Below, piece after piece: positions 44,391-52,130 of a DNA stretch of 64,000 nucleotides. Below the pieces are notes generated by a model that ran no database searches, was not told the origin of the DNA, and saw only the letters and a list, made by a program, of their open reading frames with translations. The stretch is from Robiginitomaculum sp. Lineage in GTDB: Bacteria > Pseudomonadota > Alphaproteobacteria > Caulobacterales > Maricaulaceae. Location: contig JAJFFN010000002.1 of NCBI GenBank assembly GCA_021776635.1, positions 140,899-204,898 of the forward strand, written 5' to 3'. The number at the start of each line of letters is the position of its first letter. Positions within the stretch are counted from its first letter, which is position 1. The position numbers and the translations under genes are program-made.

Positions 44391-44512
44391 ATAATAGGAT
44401 ATAACGATAATCGTTCAGCCCCATTATAGTATTCCTCCTATAGTGCTAAAGCGGGCCGAAAATCTAGCGGACATCGTGTTCGCAATGAGAACCAGTTCGA
44501 AAGCTGACAAAG

Positions 44513-44568
44513 TGAGCGTCTTAAAATCGCCTCGTTTAAGCCACTGGGCTAATGACCGCTAAGGGGAT
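44513..44568 (+). repeat. 56-bp repeat, copy 2
   Basis: It is identical to 33638-33693 except for one base (C instead of A in GCCTCGTTTAAG). It lies 178 bp before the second DUF6429 gene. The two following gene pairs have diverged strongly, so the near-identity of this non-coding segment needs its own explanation. Confidence 0.9.
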
Positions 44569-44746
44569 TATCGCGTCATTAGCAAACTTCAGGCGGATGC
44601 CCGCTTCTGCCCCCGTTGCAGACATTACGTAATGGAGTTAATCGTTTTGCAAAGGGCCAAACGGGCTTATTTATCAATAAATATTCATTGCTCGGCACAG
44701 CATTTTATGCGTAATTATATATTATCCAAACAGTCCGGGAGTAAAT

Positions 44747-44986
44747 ATGAACCATGACAAAATCGATGAAACGGTATTAGCCCTTTTGTTTCTTGGGAGG
44801 CATCAGGTTAGCAAATTAGATGACTTTCGAGCTTGGAAAAGCTTTGACTGGGACACGCTTGACAGATTGCATAAAAAAGGTTTGATTTCCAATCCCATCG
44901 GTAAAGCCAAATCTGTTGCCTTTACGCAAGACGGGCTGGATCAAGCGGAGCATTTATTTCATAAATTGTTTAAAACGGTTGATTAG
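44747..44986 (+). CDS. DUF6429 family protein (module copy 2)
   Basis: A 79-residue homologue of the protein at 34,132: KIDETVLALLFLGRHQ, WKSFDWDTLDRLHKKGLISNP and VAFTQDGLDQAEHLFHKLF align along the whole length with many substitutions. GGGAG lies upstream of the ATG. It is followed after 3 bases by its DUF6880 partner. The extra RpoA-CTD-like gene of the first module is missing. Confidence 0.85.
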   Translation: MNHDKIDETVLALLFLGRHQVSKLDDFRAWKSFDWDTLDRLHKKGLISNPIGKAKSVAFTQDGLDQAEHLFHKLFKTVD

Positions 44987-44989
44987 AGA

Positions 44990-46393
44990 ATGGCCTCAAA
45001 AACGACATTAACCGCCAAAAACCTAGAGGCGCTGGGCGCTGAGCGTTTGGCGGAGCTTTTGTTGGAAGTCAGCGCTGGTGATGCGCTCAGCAAACGCCAT
45101 TTACGCCGCGCCCTTGCCCTAAAGGCTGGCCCCCAAGAATTAACCCAGCAGGTTCGCAAACGCTTGAGCGCTATTGTACGGTCGCGTGCCTTTGTTGATT
45201 GGACAAAACGAAAAGCTTTAATTCATGACTTGGACGCTCAAAGGTTTGCCATCGCTGAAGATATTGCCAAAGATTCTCCAAGGGACGCCCTTGATCTTAT
45301 GTGGCGGTTTCTAGGATTGGCTGCGGGTATTTATGAGCGCTGTGATGACAGTAGCGGTATGCTTGGCTGGTTATTTTCACAGGCACTCGATAATTTGGGT
45401 GAGATTGCACGGGCGGCGCAGCCAGACAAACCTAAACTCGCCAAGAGATGTTATATGGCGCTCAGAGATAATGGTTACGGCCAATATGATGGCCTTATTG
45501 TTGTCCTCTCTCAAGCCCTTGGAACACAGGGTTTAGAAAAACTTAGAGACCTATTTTTAGCCGAAACTTCCCTGCCGCCAAAGATCAATAAATACGGCTT
45601 TGACAATGATGCGATAATTACCAAAATGGCTCTCCAAGACATTGCCGATGCTTTGGGCGACGTTGATGGTTATATTGCGCAACAAGACGCGGACACATTA
45701 ACCCGGCCCCATATTGCCGCCGAAATTGCTTTGCGCCTGCTTACAGCCGGGCGCGAGCGAGAAGCCTTAACAGCACTTGATGCAACCAACCTTGAAGGCG
45801 TGCCCTATTTGCTGACACAGTGGGAAAATGCTAAAGTGCAAACACTTGATGCCCTTGGCCAGACCGACGATGCGCAAGTTTTGCGTTGGTCATCTTTCAA
45901 ACGCACATTTAGTGCCGAGACTTTACGCACCTATTTAGACGGCCTCGCAGATTTCGATGACGTAGAGGCCGAAAACAAAGCCATGGATTATGCCTTGAAA
46001 TTTGAAAATGTGCATATGGCTCTCAAGTTTTTAATAGACTGGCCCGAGTTAGAAAAAACGGCCATACTTGTGAAAGCCCATTTTGATGAATTTGATGGTC
46101 ATCATTATGAATTGCTCACCCCAGCCGCCGATGCGCTGACAGCAAAATATCCCCTCGCCGCAACACTCCTACACCGCACGCTGATAAGTTTTGCTTTGGA
46201 TAAATCGCGTTATAAGCGTTACAAACATGCGGCCCGCCATCTGGGAGAATGCGAAAGTCTGGCTGAAATGATCACTGACTTCGGTCACTTTCAAAACCAC
46301 GAAATTTATCTAGCGAGTCTCAAATCCAAACACGGCCTCAAAACCTCATTTTGGGCACATGTTGAGAATGGACATTTTAAAGAGTTGCAATGA
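44990..46393 (+). CDS. DUF6880 family protein (module copy 2)
   Basis: A 467-residue helical-repeat protein, a paralogue of the one at 34,393. Shared landmarks are LTAKNLEALGAERLAELLLEVS, GIYERCDDSSGMLGWLF, NGYGQYDGLI, ADFDDVEAE and the C-terminal RYKRYKHAARHLGECESL. It is 18 residues shorter. It ends 2 bases before the opposing integrase gene, which places this module at the edge of an integrase-carrying island. Confidence 0.85.
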   Translation: MASKTTLTAKNLEALGAERLAELLLEVSAGDALSKRHLRRALALKAGPQELTQQVRKRLSAIVRSRAFVDWTKRKALIHDLDAQRFAIAEDIAKDSPRDALDLMWRFLGLAAGIYERCDDSSGMLGWLFSQALDNLGEIARAAQPDKPKLAKRCYMALRDNGYGQYDGLIVVLSQALGTQGLEKLRDLFLAETSLPPKINKYGFDNDAIITKMALQDIADALGDVDGYIAQQDADTLTRPHIAAEIALRLLTAGREREALTALDATNLEGVPYLLTQWENAKVQTLDALGQTDDAQVLRWSSFKRTFSAETLRTYLDGLADFDDVEAENKAMDYALKFENVHMALKFLIDWPELEKTAILVKAHFDEFDGHHYELLTPAADALTAKYPLAATLLHRTLISFALDKSRYKRYKHAARHLGECESLAEMITDFGHFQNHEIYLASLKSKHGLKTSFWAHVENGHFKELQ

Positions 46394-46395
46394 TA

Positions 46396-47784
46396 TCACT
46401 TGCATACGACTCGTAAATTTTCCTCAAATTTATCTGGTACTGGATGCATGATTTTTAAAAGCTCATCACGTCTAAAAGCTAATGACCCACCATCACCATA
46501 TTGAGGGCGAGTATTTTTATGCCCCATGAGTAAACAACGCAGGTCATGATCAATACCTACCTCAAGCATCCTCTTTTCAAATGAATGCCTAAAGGAATAT
46601 ATCCGGTGGTTTGGCGTCGGAAATAAGCCACGCCGCCTGAAAGTTTTAAGAAGAGACACAGAAAGCAAATTGCCTTTATCCTGATAACGCGGGAAACAGT
46701 CTTTTGCTTGCTGCATGGCAATCAATGAAACACCGACAAGGGGAATATCTCTAATTGAAGAGAATGTTTTTAGTTGACGGTTATCTTGCACACGAATGCG
46801 AATATGCGGCACTTCATGGTCGAGGACAACATTCTCGGGCAAAATATTCGCTATCTCGCTCGGTCTACACCCCGTCTCCATTAAAGCGTAGACAAGACAA
46901 ATAGCTTGATCGTTCAATTTATCAAACACACTAGGGTCAAGCATCCGCTCTCTTATCCAGTCATCCTCAAAATGAGGCACATCTTTACCACCACGCTCTA
47001 CGAAATTGAGATTCCTAAATGGGTTTAAACGCTCCTCTTCGCCTTCAAATTCCCAGAAACAACGATAGAGTTTTCGCAAATTCCCTAGGTCACGATTAGC
47101 CGTATTAGGCATTAGTGGTTTTACATTACCATTTGGGAGGAGCTTCTTCGCCCACCAGTTATAGAATTCGCGTGCTTCTTTACGAGAGATTGCATCCATA
47201 GCCATATCACCATGCATTTTCACGAAGTTGCTGACTGATCTTTTCTTTATTTTTTTCCAATCAGCCTTTTGTCGAACTGATTTCCCTAAAAGATCACTAA
47301 TCGCAATTTCATTGCAATACGTTTCAAATGCCTGTGTAATTGGAATTGACGGCTTGGGAGCAATGCCTAAAACCGCCTCCGCCTCATCTTGCTTAGGCAA
47401 TGTGTGGTTTGGGAGAACGGCTAACCTATTTAACAACTCAGTTACGTCTGGCTGCTCTATGAGTTCACTGTTCGGCGTATACATAAAACCTTTTGCCATA
47501 GCCCTTCGTTTTGCCCCTTCATACCGCTTGATAGCCAGACTAGATTGCCTGGCCTGTCGGTTATCTGATGACACACCATCAGCGGCACTTGATACACCAG
47601 CCCAAAATAAATCATCAGCCTCAACAAGAGCGTCTCTTCTAGCGCGTGCAACATCAATTGATGTTGTTTTCAGTGATTTGCGAATATAGCGCCTTTTGTC
47701 AAAATCAGCATATTCACGCGGCACTCTACGCTCGTAATGGAAACGATCATTGCGCTTCATCAGGTATGCATCTTGGTTTCTCAT
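46396..47784 (-). CDS. Tyrosine recombinase (phage/island integrase)
   Basis: A 462-residue integrase from ATG 47784. The N-terminus (AYLMKRNDRFHYERRVPREYA) fits the DUF6538-type head. Catalytic residues are visible as the Arg in METGCRPSEIA, RHSFEKRML after HRIYSF, the GH in LLMGHKNTR, and the Tyr in QYGDGG. It starts 139 bases from the 3' end of tRNA-Leu, the usual attachment geometry. The frame is open to 47865, but that extension translates 12-bp repeats and is unlikely to be protein. Confidence 0.92.
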   Translation of the reverse strand: MRNQDAYLMKRNDRFHYERRVPREYADFDKRRYIRKSLKTTSIDVARARRDALVEADDLFWAGVSSAADGVSSDNRQARQSSLAIKRYEGAKRRAMAKGFMYTPNSELIEQPDVTELLNRLAVLPNHTLPKQDEAEAVLGIAPKPSIPITQAFETYCNEIAISDLLGKSVRQKADWKKIKKRSVSNFVKMHGDMAMDAISRKEAREFYNWWAKKLLPNGNVKPLMPNTANRDLGNLRKLYRCFWEFEGEEERLNPFRNLNFVERGGKDVPHFEDDWIRERMLDPSVFDKLNDQAICLVYALMETGCRPSEIANILPENVVLDHEVPHIRIRVQDNRQLKTFSSIRDIPLVGVSLIAMQQAKDCFPRYQDKGNLLSVSLLKTFRRRGLFPTPNHRIYSFRHSFEKRMLEVGIDHDLRCLLMGHKNTRPQYGDGGSLAFRRDELLKIMHPVPDKFEENLRVVCK

Positions 47785-47801
47785 AGAGAATTCATAGCAC
47801 A

Positions 47802-47837
47802 TTGACACACAAATTGACACACAAAATGACCCACAAA
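47802..47837. repeat. Three tandem 12-bp repeats between integrase and tRNA-Leu
   Basis: TTGACACACAAA (47802), TTGACACACAAA (47814) and ATGACCCACAAA (47826) are directly adjacent. They sit between the integrase start and the tRNA 3' end, where arm-type binding sites of the integrase are expected. The GTGTAACAAAT arrays at 24.9-25.1 kb have the same 12-bp phase. Confidence 0.75.
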
Positions 47838-47922
47838 ATATCGTTTTTTTGGAATCAAACCGCAAAGCAATACATAATATTGTTATATTTCAATGGGGTA
47901 GTAGAATTTAAAGGAAAAAAAG

Positions 47923-48009
47923 TGGTGCGGGCGGCCGGACTTGAACCGGCACTTCCTTACGGAAACAAGATTTTAAGTCTTGCGTGTCTACCGATTCCAC
48001 CACGCCCGC
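47923..48009 (-). tRNA. tRNA-Leu (anticodon UAA), island attachment site
   Basis: The minus strand folds as a complete class II tRNA. The acceptor GCGGGCG pairs with CGCCCGC (48003-48009 and 47927-47933), the anticodon stem CAAGA/TCTTG frames loop CTTAAAA with anticodon TAA (47973-47975), the long variable arm is TTTCCGTAAGGAAG, and the T arm is GCCGGTTCAAGTCCGGC. CCA is encoded (47923-47925). The 3' end faces the integrase. Confidence 0.97.
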
Positions 48010-48123
48010 ATAAGCATATTTTGATAATTATCGGCCTTGTCATTAACAGGCGCAATATGGCGATAAATTTGTTGATTACCAGTTAAAAATTGCGCTTCGC
48101 TCATTTATTTCGCATACAGCCCT

Positions 48124-48840
48124 ATGATATTTGCATCCCCCCTTATCGAAGGTCGTCTCGTTAACCGTTACAAACGGTTTTTTGCTGATATTGAACTCCC
48201 CGACAATAGTGTGGTTACTGCACATTGTGCGAACACCGGATCTATGGCGGGTTTAAAACAAGCTGGCAGCCGCGTTTGGATATCCAAAGCTGATAATCCG
48301 AAACGTAAATTAAAATATGACTGGCGAATAGTAGAAGTTTGTCATGATACGCATAAGGTGCTTGTTGGTGTGCATACAGCGTGGGCCAATAAAATCGTTG
48401 AAGAAGCGCTAAACAGTCAAAAAATCATAGAATTAGCAGACTATGAAAATTTACGCCGTGAAGTGAAATACGGGGAAAACTCCCGTATTGATTTTCTGTT
48501 AGAGAGTAAAAATAAACCGCCTTGCTATGTAGAAGTCAAAAGCATTACATTATCACGGACTCAAGGCCTTGCAGAATTCCCAGATAGCCCGAGCATCCGC
48601 GCTAGCAAACACGTCACTGAACTGACGCATATGGTCAAGAATGGTGCACGGGCGGTCATGCTCTATGTGGTCCAGCGTGATGATTGTGACCACTTTACTG
48701 TTGCAACAGATATCGACCCAAAATACCAACAAGCTTTAATAATCGCCAAAAATGCGGGTGTAGAAAGCCTTTGTTATGACTGCACCATATCACCCAGTGA
48801 AATCACCATTTCAAATTCTATCAAGATTTTAGACCATTAA
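48124..48840 (+). CDS. sfsA: SfsA family DNA-binding/nuclease-like protein
   Basis: A 238-residue SfsA. Landmarks are LIEGRLVNRYKRFFADIEL at the start, HCANTGSMAGL, NSRIDFLL, CYVEVKSITLS and FPDSPSIRASKHVTEL. The family binds DNA and has been linked to sugar-fermentation control and nuclease activity; the exact role remains vague. It lies next to map as in many alphaproteobacteria. Confidence 0.96.
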   Translation: MIFASPLIEGRLVNRYKRFFADIELPDNSVVTAHCANTGSMAGLKQAGSRVWISKADNPKRKLKYDWRIVEVCHDTHKVLVGVHTAWANKIVEEALNSQKIIELADYENLRREVKYGENSRIDFLLESKNKPPCYVEVKSITLSRTQGLAEFPDSPSIRASKHVTELTHMVKNGARAVMLYVVQRDDCDHFTVATDIDPKYQQALIIAKNAGVESLCYDCTISPSEITISNSIKILDH

Positions 48841-48880
48841 GGTATTGGAATCTGCCCAAGTCTCCTGTTATAAAGCGAGC

Positions 48881-49705
48881 ATGATGAACTATGTACAAGC
48901 CGATTTAGTCGGCACAGCCCGCGACGGCTCAATTAAATTACACGGCCCCGAAGCCTTCGCAGGCATGCGCAAAGCTGGCCAATTAGCCGCCGCTTGCCTC
49001 GATATGCTCGTGCCCCTAGTCAAACCAGGTGTCACGACGAAGGCCTTGGATGACGCTGCACGGGAATTTGTGCTCGATAATGGAGCCGTGCCTGCTTGCC
49101 TAGGCTATAGAGGTTACCAGCACACAGTTTGCACTTCGGTCAACCATGTGGTTTGCCACGGCATCCCTGTCGCCAAACCTCTGAAGGACGGAGATATTGT
49201 TAACATTGATGTGACGGTTATTCTCGGTGGCTGGCACGGAGATACGTCGCGTATGTATCCAGTTGGCACTATCAATCGCAAAGCCGAACGTCTTATTAAT
49301 ATTACTTATGATGCGCTTATGCTCGGTATAGCACAGGTCAAACCTGGCAATACTGTTGGCGATATTGGCGCCGTTATTCAAAAATTTGCACACGGCGAAC
49401 GGTGTTCTGTCGTTGATGACTTTTGTGGGCACGGGCTTGGTCGGCTCTTCCACGACGAACCAAATATTTTACATGTCGGCAATCACGGAGAAGGTGATAT
49501 TTTAAAACAAGGAATGTTTTTCACCATTGAACCCATGATAAACCTTGGCAAAGCCAACACCAAAGTCCTCAGCGATGGTTGGACAGCTGTGACCCGCGAC
49601 AAAAAGCTAACGGCACAATTTGAACATTCCATGGGCGTAACGGCGAACGGCGTTGAAATATTCACCAAATCACCGGCAGGACTTGACCGTCCACCCTATC
49701 TCTAA
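48881..49705 (+). CDS. map: Type I methionine aminopeptidase
   Basis: A 274-residue Map. It contains HGIP, the metal ligands in NIDVTVILGGWHGDTSRMY, FCGHGLGRLFHDEP, FTIEPMI and FEHSMGV. It removes the initiator methionine from new proteins. The open frame reaches 48845 through a TTG, but ATG 48881 (the first of two ATGs) fits the family length. RadC follows after 3 bases. Confidence 0.96.
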   Translation: MMNYVQADLVGTARDGSIKLHGPEAFAGMRKAGQLAAACLDMLVPLVKPGVTTKALDDAAREFVLDNGAVPACLGYRGYQHTVCTSVNHVVCHGIPVAKPLKDGDIVNIDVTVILGGWHGDTSRMYPVGTINRKAERLINITYDALMLGIAQVKPGNTVGDIGAVIQKFAHGERCSVVDDFCGHGLGRLFHDEPNILHVGNHGEGDILKQGMFFTIEPMINLGKANTKVLSDGWTAVTRDKKLTAQFEHSMGVTANGVEIFTKSPAGLDRPPYL

Positions 49706-49708
49706 ATT

Positions 49709-50404
49709 GTGTCTAATTTGCCCTCCAAAGCAAAACCACATTACCACGGTCACCGTGACCGTCTCCGCACTCGTTTTCTGGAAGGCGGCGCATCCGCCCT
49801 CGCCGACTACGAACTCTTGGAGTTATACTTATTCAACTCAATCCCGCGCCGTGATATTAAATCCATAGCCAAGGATTTGATTGCAAGATTCGGCAGTTTT
49901 GCAGAAGTCGTTTCGGCACCGATTAAGCACTTGCGCGAAGTCAAAGGTGTCAGCGAAAGAACCGCACTAGATTTAAAGATATTGCAGGCTGGCGCGCTTA
50001 AATTAGGTCAGGAAAGCATATTAGGTAGGCCTGTGTTGTCAACGTGGCCTGCCCTTTTGGATTATTGTCGTTCGGTTATGCAATTTGAAAACGAAGAACA
50101 GTTTCGCGTTTTATTCTTAGATAAAAAAAACCGTCTCATCGCAGATGAAATTATCGGCCAAGGCACGGTTGACCGCGCTCCGGTTTACCCGCGCGAAGTG
50201 GTCAAGCGGGCATTAGAGTTGTCCTCTACCGCCATTATTTTGGCACACAATCATCCATCAGGTGACCCAACCCCGAGCCACAGCGATATAGAGATGACCA
50301 CCAATATCATCGCCGCCGCCATACCGCTCGGCGTAGCCGTCCACGACCACCTAATAATAGGCCGCGACAGCACGGTCAGCTTTAAGACGCTTGGCTTGAT
50401 GTGA
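49709..50404 (+). CDS. radC: RadC family JAB-domain protein
   Basis: A 231-residue RadC. The N-terminal helix-hairpin-helix ([17 protein letters not shown]) precedes a JAB/MPN domain with [19 protein letters not shown], the H-x-H-x7-S-x2-D metal motif. A DNA-repair role has been questioned and function is unsettled. It has a GTG start just after map, so the two genes are probably co-transcribed. Confidence 0.94.
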   Translation: MSNLPSKAKPHYHGHRDRLRTRFLEGGASALADYELLELYLFNSIPRRDIKSIAKDLIARFGSFAEVVSAPIKHLREVKGVSERTALDLKILQAGALKLGQESILGRPVLSTWPALLDYCRSVMQFENEEQFRVLFLDKKNRLIADEIIGQGTVDRAPVYPREVVKRALELSSTAIILAHNHPSGDPTPSHSDIEMTTNIIAAAIPLGVAVHDHLIIGRDSTVSFKTLGLM

Positions 50405-50445
50405 TGCGTAAATAGTTAGTCACTATTAACCCCATAAGCCGCTCA

Positions 50446-50470
50446 CCCCTGTGCATACAGGGGTCCATCT
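50446..50470 (+). terminator. Probable radC terminator hairpin
   Basis: A 7-bp GC-rich stem with a 4-base loop (CCCCTGT, GCAT, ACAGGGG) lies about 40 bases after the radC stop. The following bases are TCCATCT with only a weak T-run, so intrinsic termination is plausible rather than certain. Confidence 0.45.
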
Positions 50471-50943
50471 TTGTACTCATAGTTAGATACCTGCATGCGC
50501 AGGCATGAACGAGGAGAAGAGTATTACCTTTTAGTATTCTCAAAATTATCTAATTATCATTTAATTGAAAAAAACGTATCCACGGTTTTGCGAATGCCCT
50601 TATACCTAAATTGTTCTCTCATCAGGGACAGGCAAGTGATCGTTGGCTGGCTGGAGTGAGAGACGGCGTCCGTCAGTGTGGATGCTCTGGTAACGCGGAG
50701 TGGTCGGCTGGCTCCGCCCCAAGAGCACTTGTGCGCGCCCGTAGGAAGTAGTCTTGGGCTGCTGCGCTTACTGCGCGGGCGAGGTCCTTGTGTCCACGAC
50801 TGACCTACGGGCCCCCTATGTGTGCGTAGTGTCCGTAATCGATTTTATCGATTACAACGTAGCACAGACAGTGCTTGCCATGTCTGGACACAGGGTTTGC
50901 GGTAAAATGCCCCTCCGCGCCACTGCCGTGGCCTTCTGCACTT

Positions 50944-50972
50944 ATATTTAATCCACCGGATTAAATATTTTG
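50944..50972 (+). terminator. AT-rich hairpin, possible terminator
   Basis: An 11-bp perfect stem ATATTTAATCC / GGATTAAATAT with loop ACC is followed by TTTGC. It may end a transcript from the structured region upstream. Confidence 0.35.
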
Positions 50973-51157
50973 CTACGCAAACCAGTTCCGAAGCCAGTGA
51001 AGGGCAAAACCACACGCCCTGAACGTAGTGAAGAAGTAGCCTTGGGCTACGGACGTCCCATTTGTTTGGGAAGTTCCGAGACTAAGCAAAATAACGTCAG
51101 TCCGAATGGATGTGGCAAATTTTGTGCTGTAAAGTTATTTTTAATAGAATGGCTAAA

Positions 51158-51613
51158 CTAGGCATTGTACTCATAAAATTCGCACCATAGTCTTACTGAT
51201 GCCAGTTTTATCATTGCCATGAAATTGGTTGCTGTTTTCTCGTAACGTGTTGCGATCCTGCGGAATGATTGCTTGATACGACCGAAGAAGCGCTCGATTG
51301 CGTTGCGTTTTTTATAGGCTACTGCGTCAAACGCCAACGGCTGCAACCTATTGGATTTACTGGGAATTACATCGATTGCTCCCTGTTCTTTAATCATGTC
51401 GCGTATCCAGTTGGCATCATAGGCTCTGTCCGCCAGCACTTGCTGGCCGGGCTTTAACGCCGACAGCAATATTTTGGCAGGCGGTGCATCATGAGCTTGC
51501 CCTGGGGTTAACAAAAACCGCAATGGTAGGCCATGCTCGTTAACGAGGGCATGGATTTTTGTGCCTAGTCCGCCTCTTGAACGACCCAGACATCGATCTG
51601 GGTGGTTTTTTTT
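51158..51613 (-). CDS. IS5-family transposase, second reading frame (orfB, by -1 frameshift)
   Basis: The C-terminal half of the transposase, reached by slippage at the A8 tract. After NHPDRCLGRSRGGLGTKIHA come LADRAYDANW (second catalytic Asp) and KKRNAIERFFGRIKQSFRR (catalytic Glu). Its TAG stop is formed by the last codon GCC of the element plus the flanking target bases. Initiation at an internal codon is less likely than frameshifting. Confidence 0.88.
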   Translation of the reverse strand, partial: KKNHPDRCLGRSRGGLGTKIHALVNEHGLPLRFLLTPGQAHDAPPAKILLSALKPGQQVLADRAYDANWIRDMIKEQGAIDVIPSKSNRLQPLAFDAVAYKKRNAIERFFGRIKQSFRRIATRYEKTATNFMAMIKLASVRLWCEFYEYNA

Positions 51614-52008
51614 AGCGTCGCGCCAGAATGGTGAACGCGAACGCTGGTGCCGTCAATCATGACAACATCTCCGTCGTTGGCGGCAATAGCTGCATCCATA
51701 ATTCTGTCCCATACACCCGCCTTGGCCCAGCGGTTAAAGCGGTTGTAAACAGTCGTATAAGCCCCGTAACGGTGGGGTAAATCGCGCCAAGCACACCCAG
51801 AACGTAAGACGTAAAATATTCCATTAATCACACGTCTATCGTCCACGCGAGGCTTGCCGCGTACCTTGGTTGGCAAAGCAGGCTGGATATATCGCCACTC
51901 AACTTCACTCATATCATATCGTGCCATAGTAAATCTCCATCAATTGTTGATGGAGACATGGAATCACAGATTAACCGATTTGGGAATCCCTTTTATGAGT
52001 ACACTGCC
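51161..52008 (-). mobile_element. Insertion sequence of the IS5 family, IS427-like group
   Basis: An 848-bp element with terminal inverted repeats GGCATTGTACTCATAAAA (51161-51178) and GGCAGTGTACTCATAAAA (51991-52008 reversed), 17 of 18 matching. TA flanks both ends, consistent with the short TA-centred target duplication of this group. It carries a two-frame transposase joined by a slippery A8. Both ends and both frames are intact, so it may be active. Confidence 0.93.
51565..51927 (-). CDS. IS5-family transposase, first reading frame (orfA)
   Basis: A 120-residue N-terminal half: MARYDMSEVEWRYIQPAL and GCAWRDLPHRYG are typical of the group, and DGTSVRVHHSGA holds the first catalytic aspartate of the DDE triad. 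Normal translation stops at TAG 51565. The run of eight A residues on the coding strand (51606-51613) allows a -1 slip into orfB, which would give the full enzyme. Confidence 0.93.
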   Translation of the reverse strand: MARYDMSEVEWRYIQPALPTKVRGKPRVDDRRVINGIFYVLRSGCAWRDLPHRYGAYTTVYNRFNRWAKAGVWDRIMDAAIAANDGDVVMIDGTSVRVHHSGATLKKTTQIDVWVVQEAD

Positions 52009-52130
52009 TAATTTAGTCATTATGTTGCCCTGAATTTATTGCTGTGAAAATGTGCGCTTGATAATAGGAAATTTGTAATGTTATTGACTGAATTTATCTA
52101 ACCACTATGAGTATTTAGACAAAAATATGA

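Larger units (their letters stand above)
44278..44746. other. Intergenic region between the porin and the second DUF6429 module
   Basis: This is 469 bases with no gene. It contains a possible weak Pho box (see next entry), the second 56-bp repeat (44513-44568), and a GC-richer stretch with AGCGGACAT and GGCGGATGCCCGCTTCTGCC between about 44,450 and 44,620. The left boundary of the small island carrying the integrase could lie here; no copy of the tRNA-Leu 3' end was found. Confidence 0.5.
50405..51160. other. Structured intergenic region between radC and the insertion sequence
   Basis: No gene is credible in 756 bases. Hairpins are frequent: CCCCTGT-GCAT-ACAGGGG (50446-50463, likely radC terminator), TAATCGAT-TTT-ATCGATTA (50836-50854), and an 11-bp stem ATATTTAATCC-ACC-GGATTAAATAT (50944-50968) followed by TT. 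A direct repeat, GAAGTAGTCTTGGGCTGC (50745-50762) and GAAGTAGCCTTGGGCTAC (51033-51050), brackets the GC-rich middle. A structured RNA or a decayed element is possible. Confidence 0.45.

Noticed and set aside
47802..47865. N-terminal extension of the integrase
   Set aside because: The extra codons are a translation of tandem 12-bp repeats, and the family-type N-terminus begins at ATG 47784.
50754..50951. 65-codon frame in the structured region after radC
   Set aside because: GC-rich hairpin DNA gives open frames by chance; no ribosome site and no protein-like composition.
50640..51060. RNase P RNA, SRP RNA or tmRNA
   Set aside because: None of the hallmark sequences of these RNAs could be found in the region.
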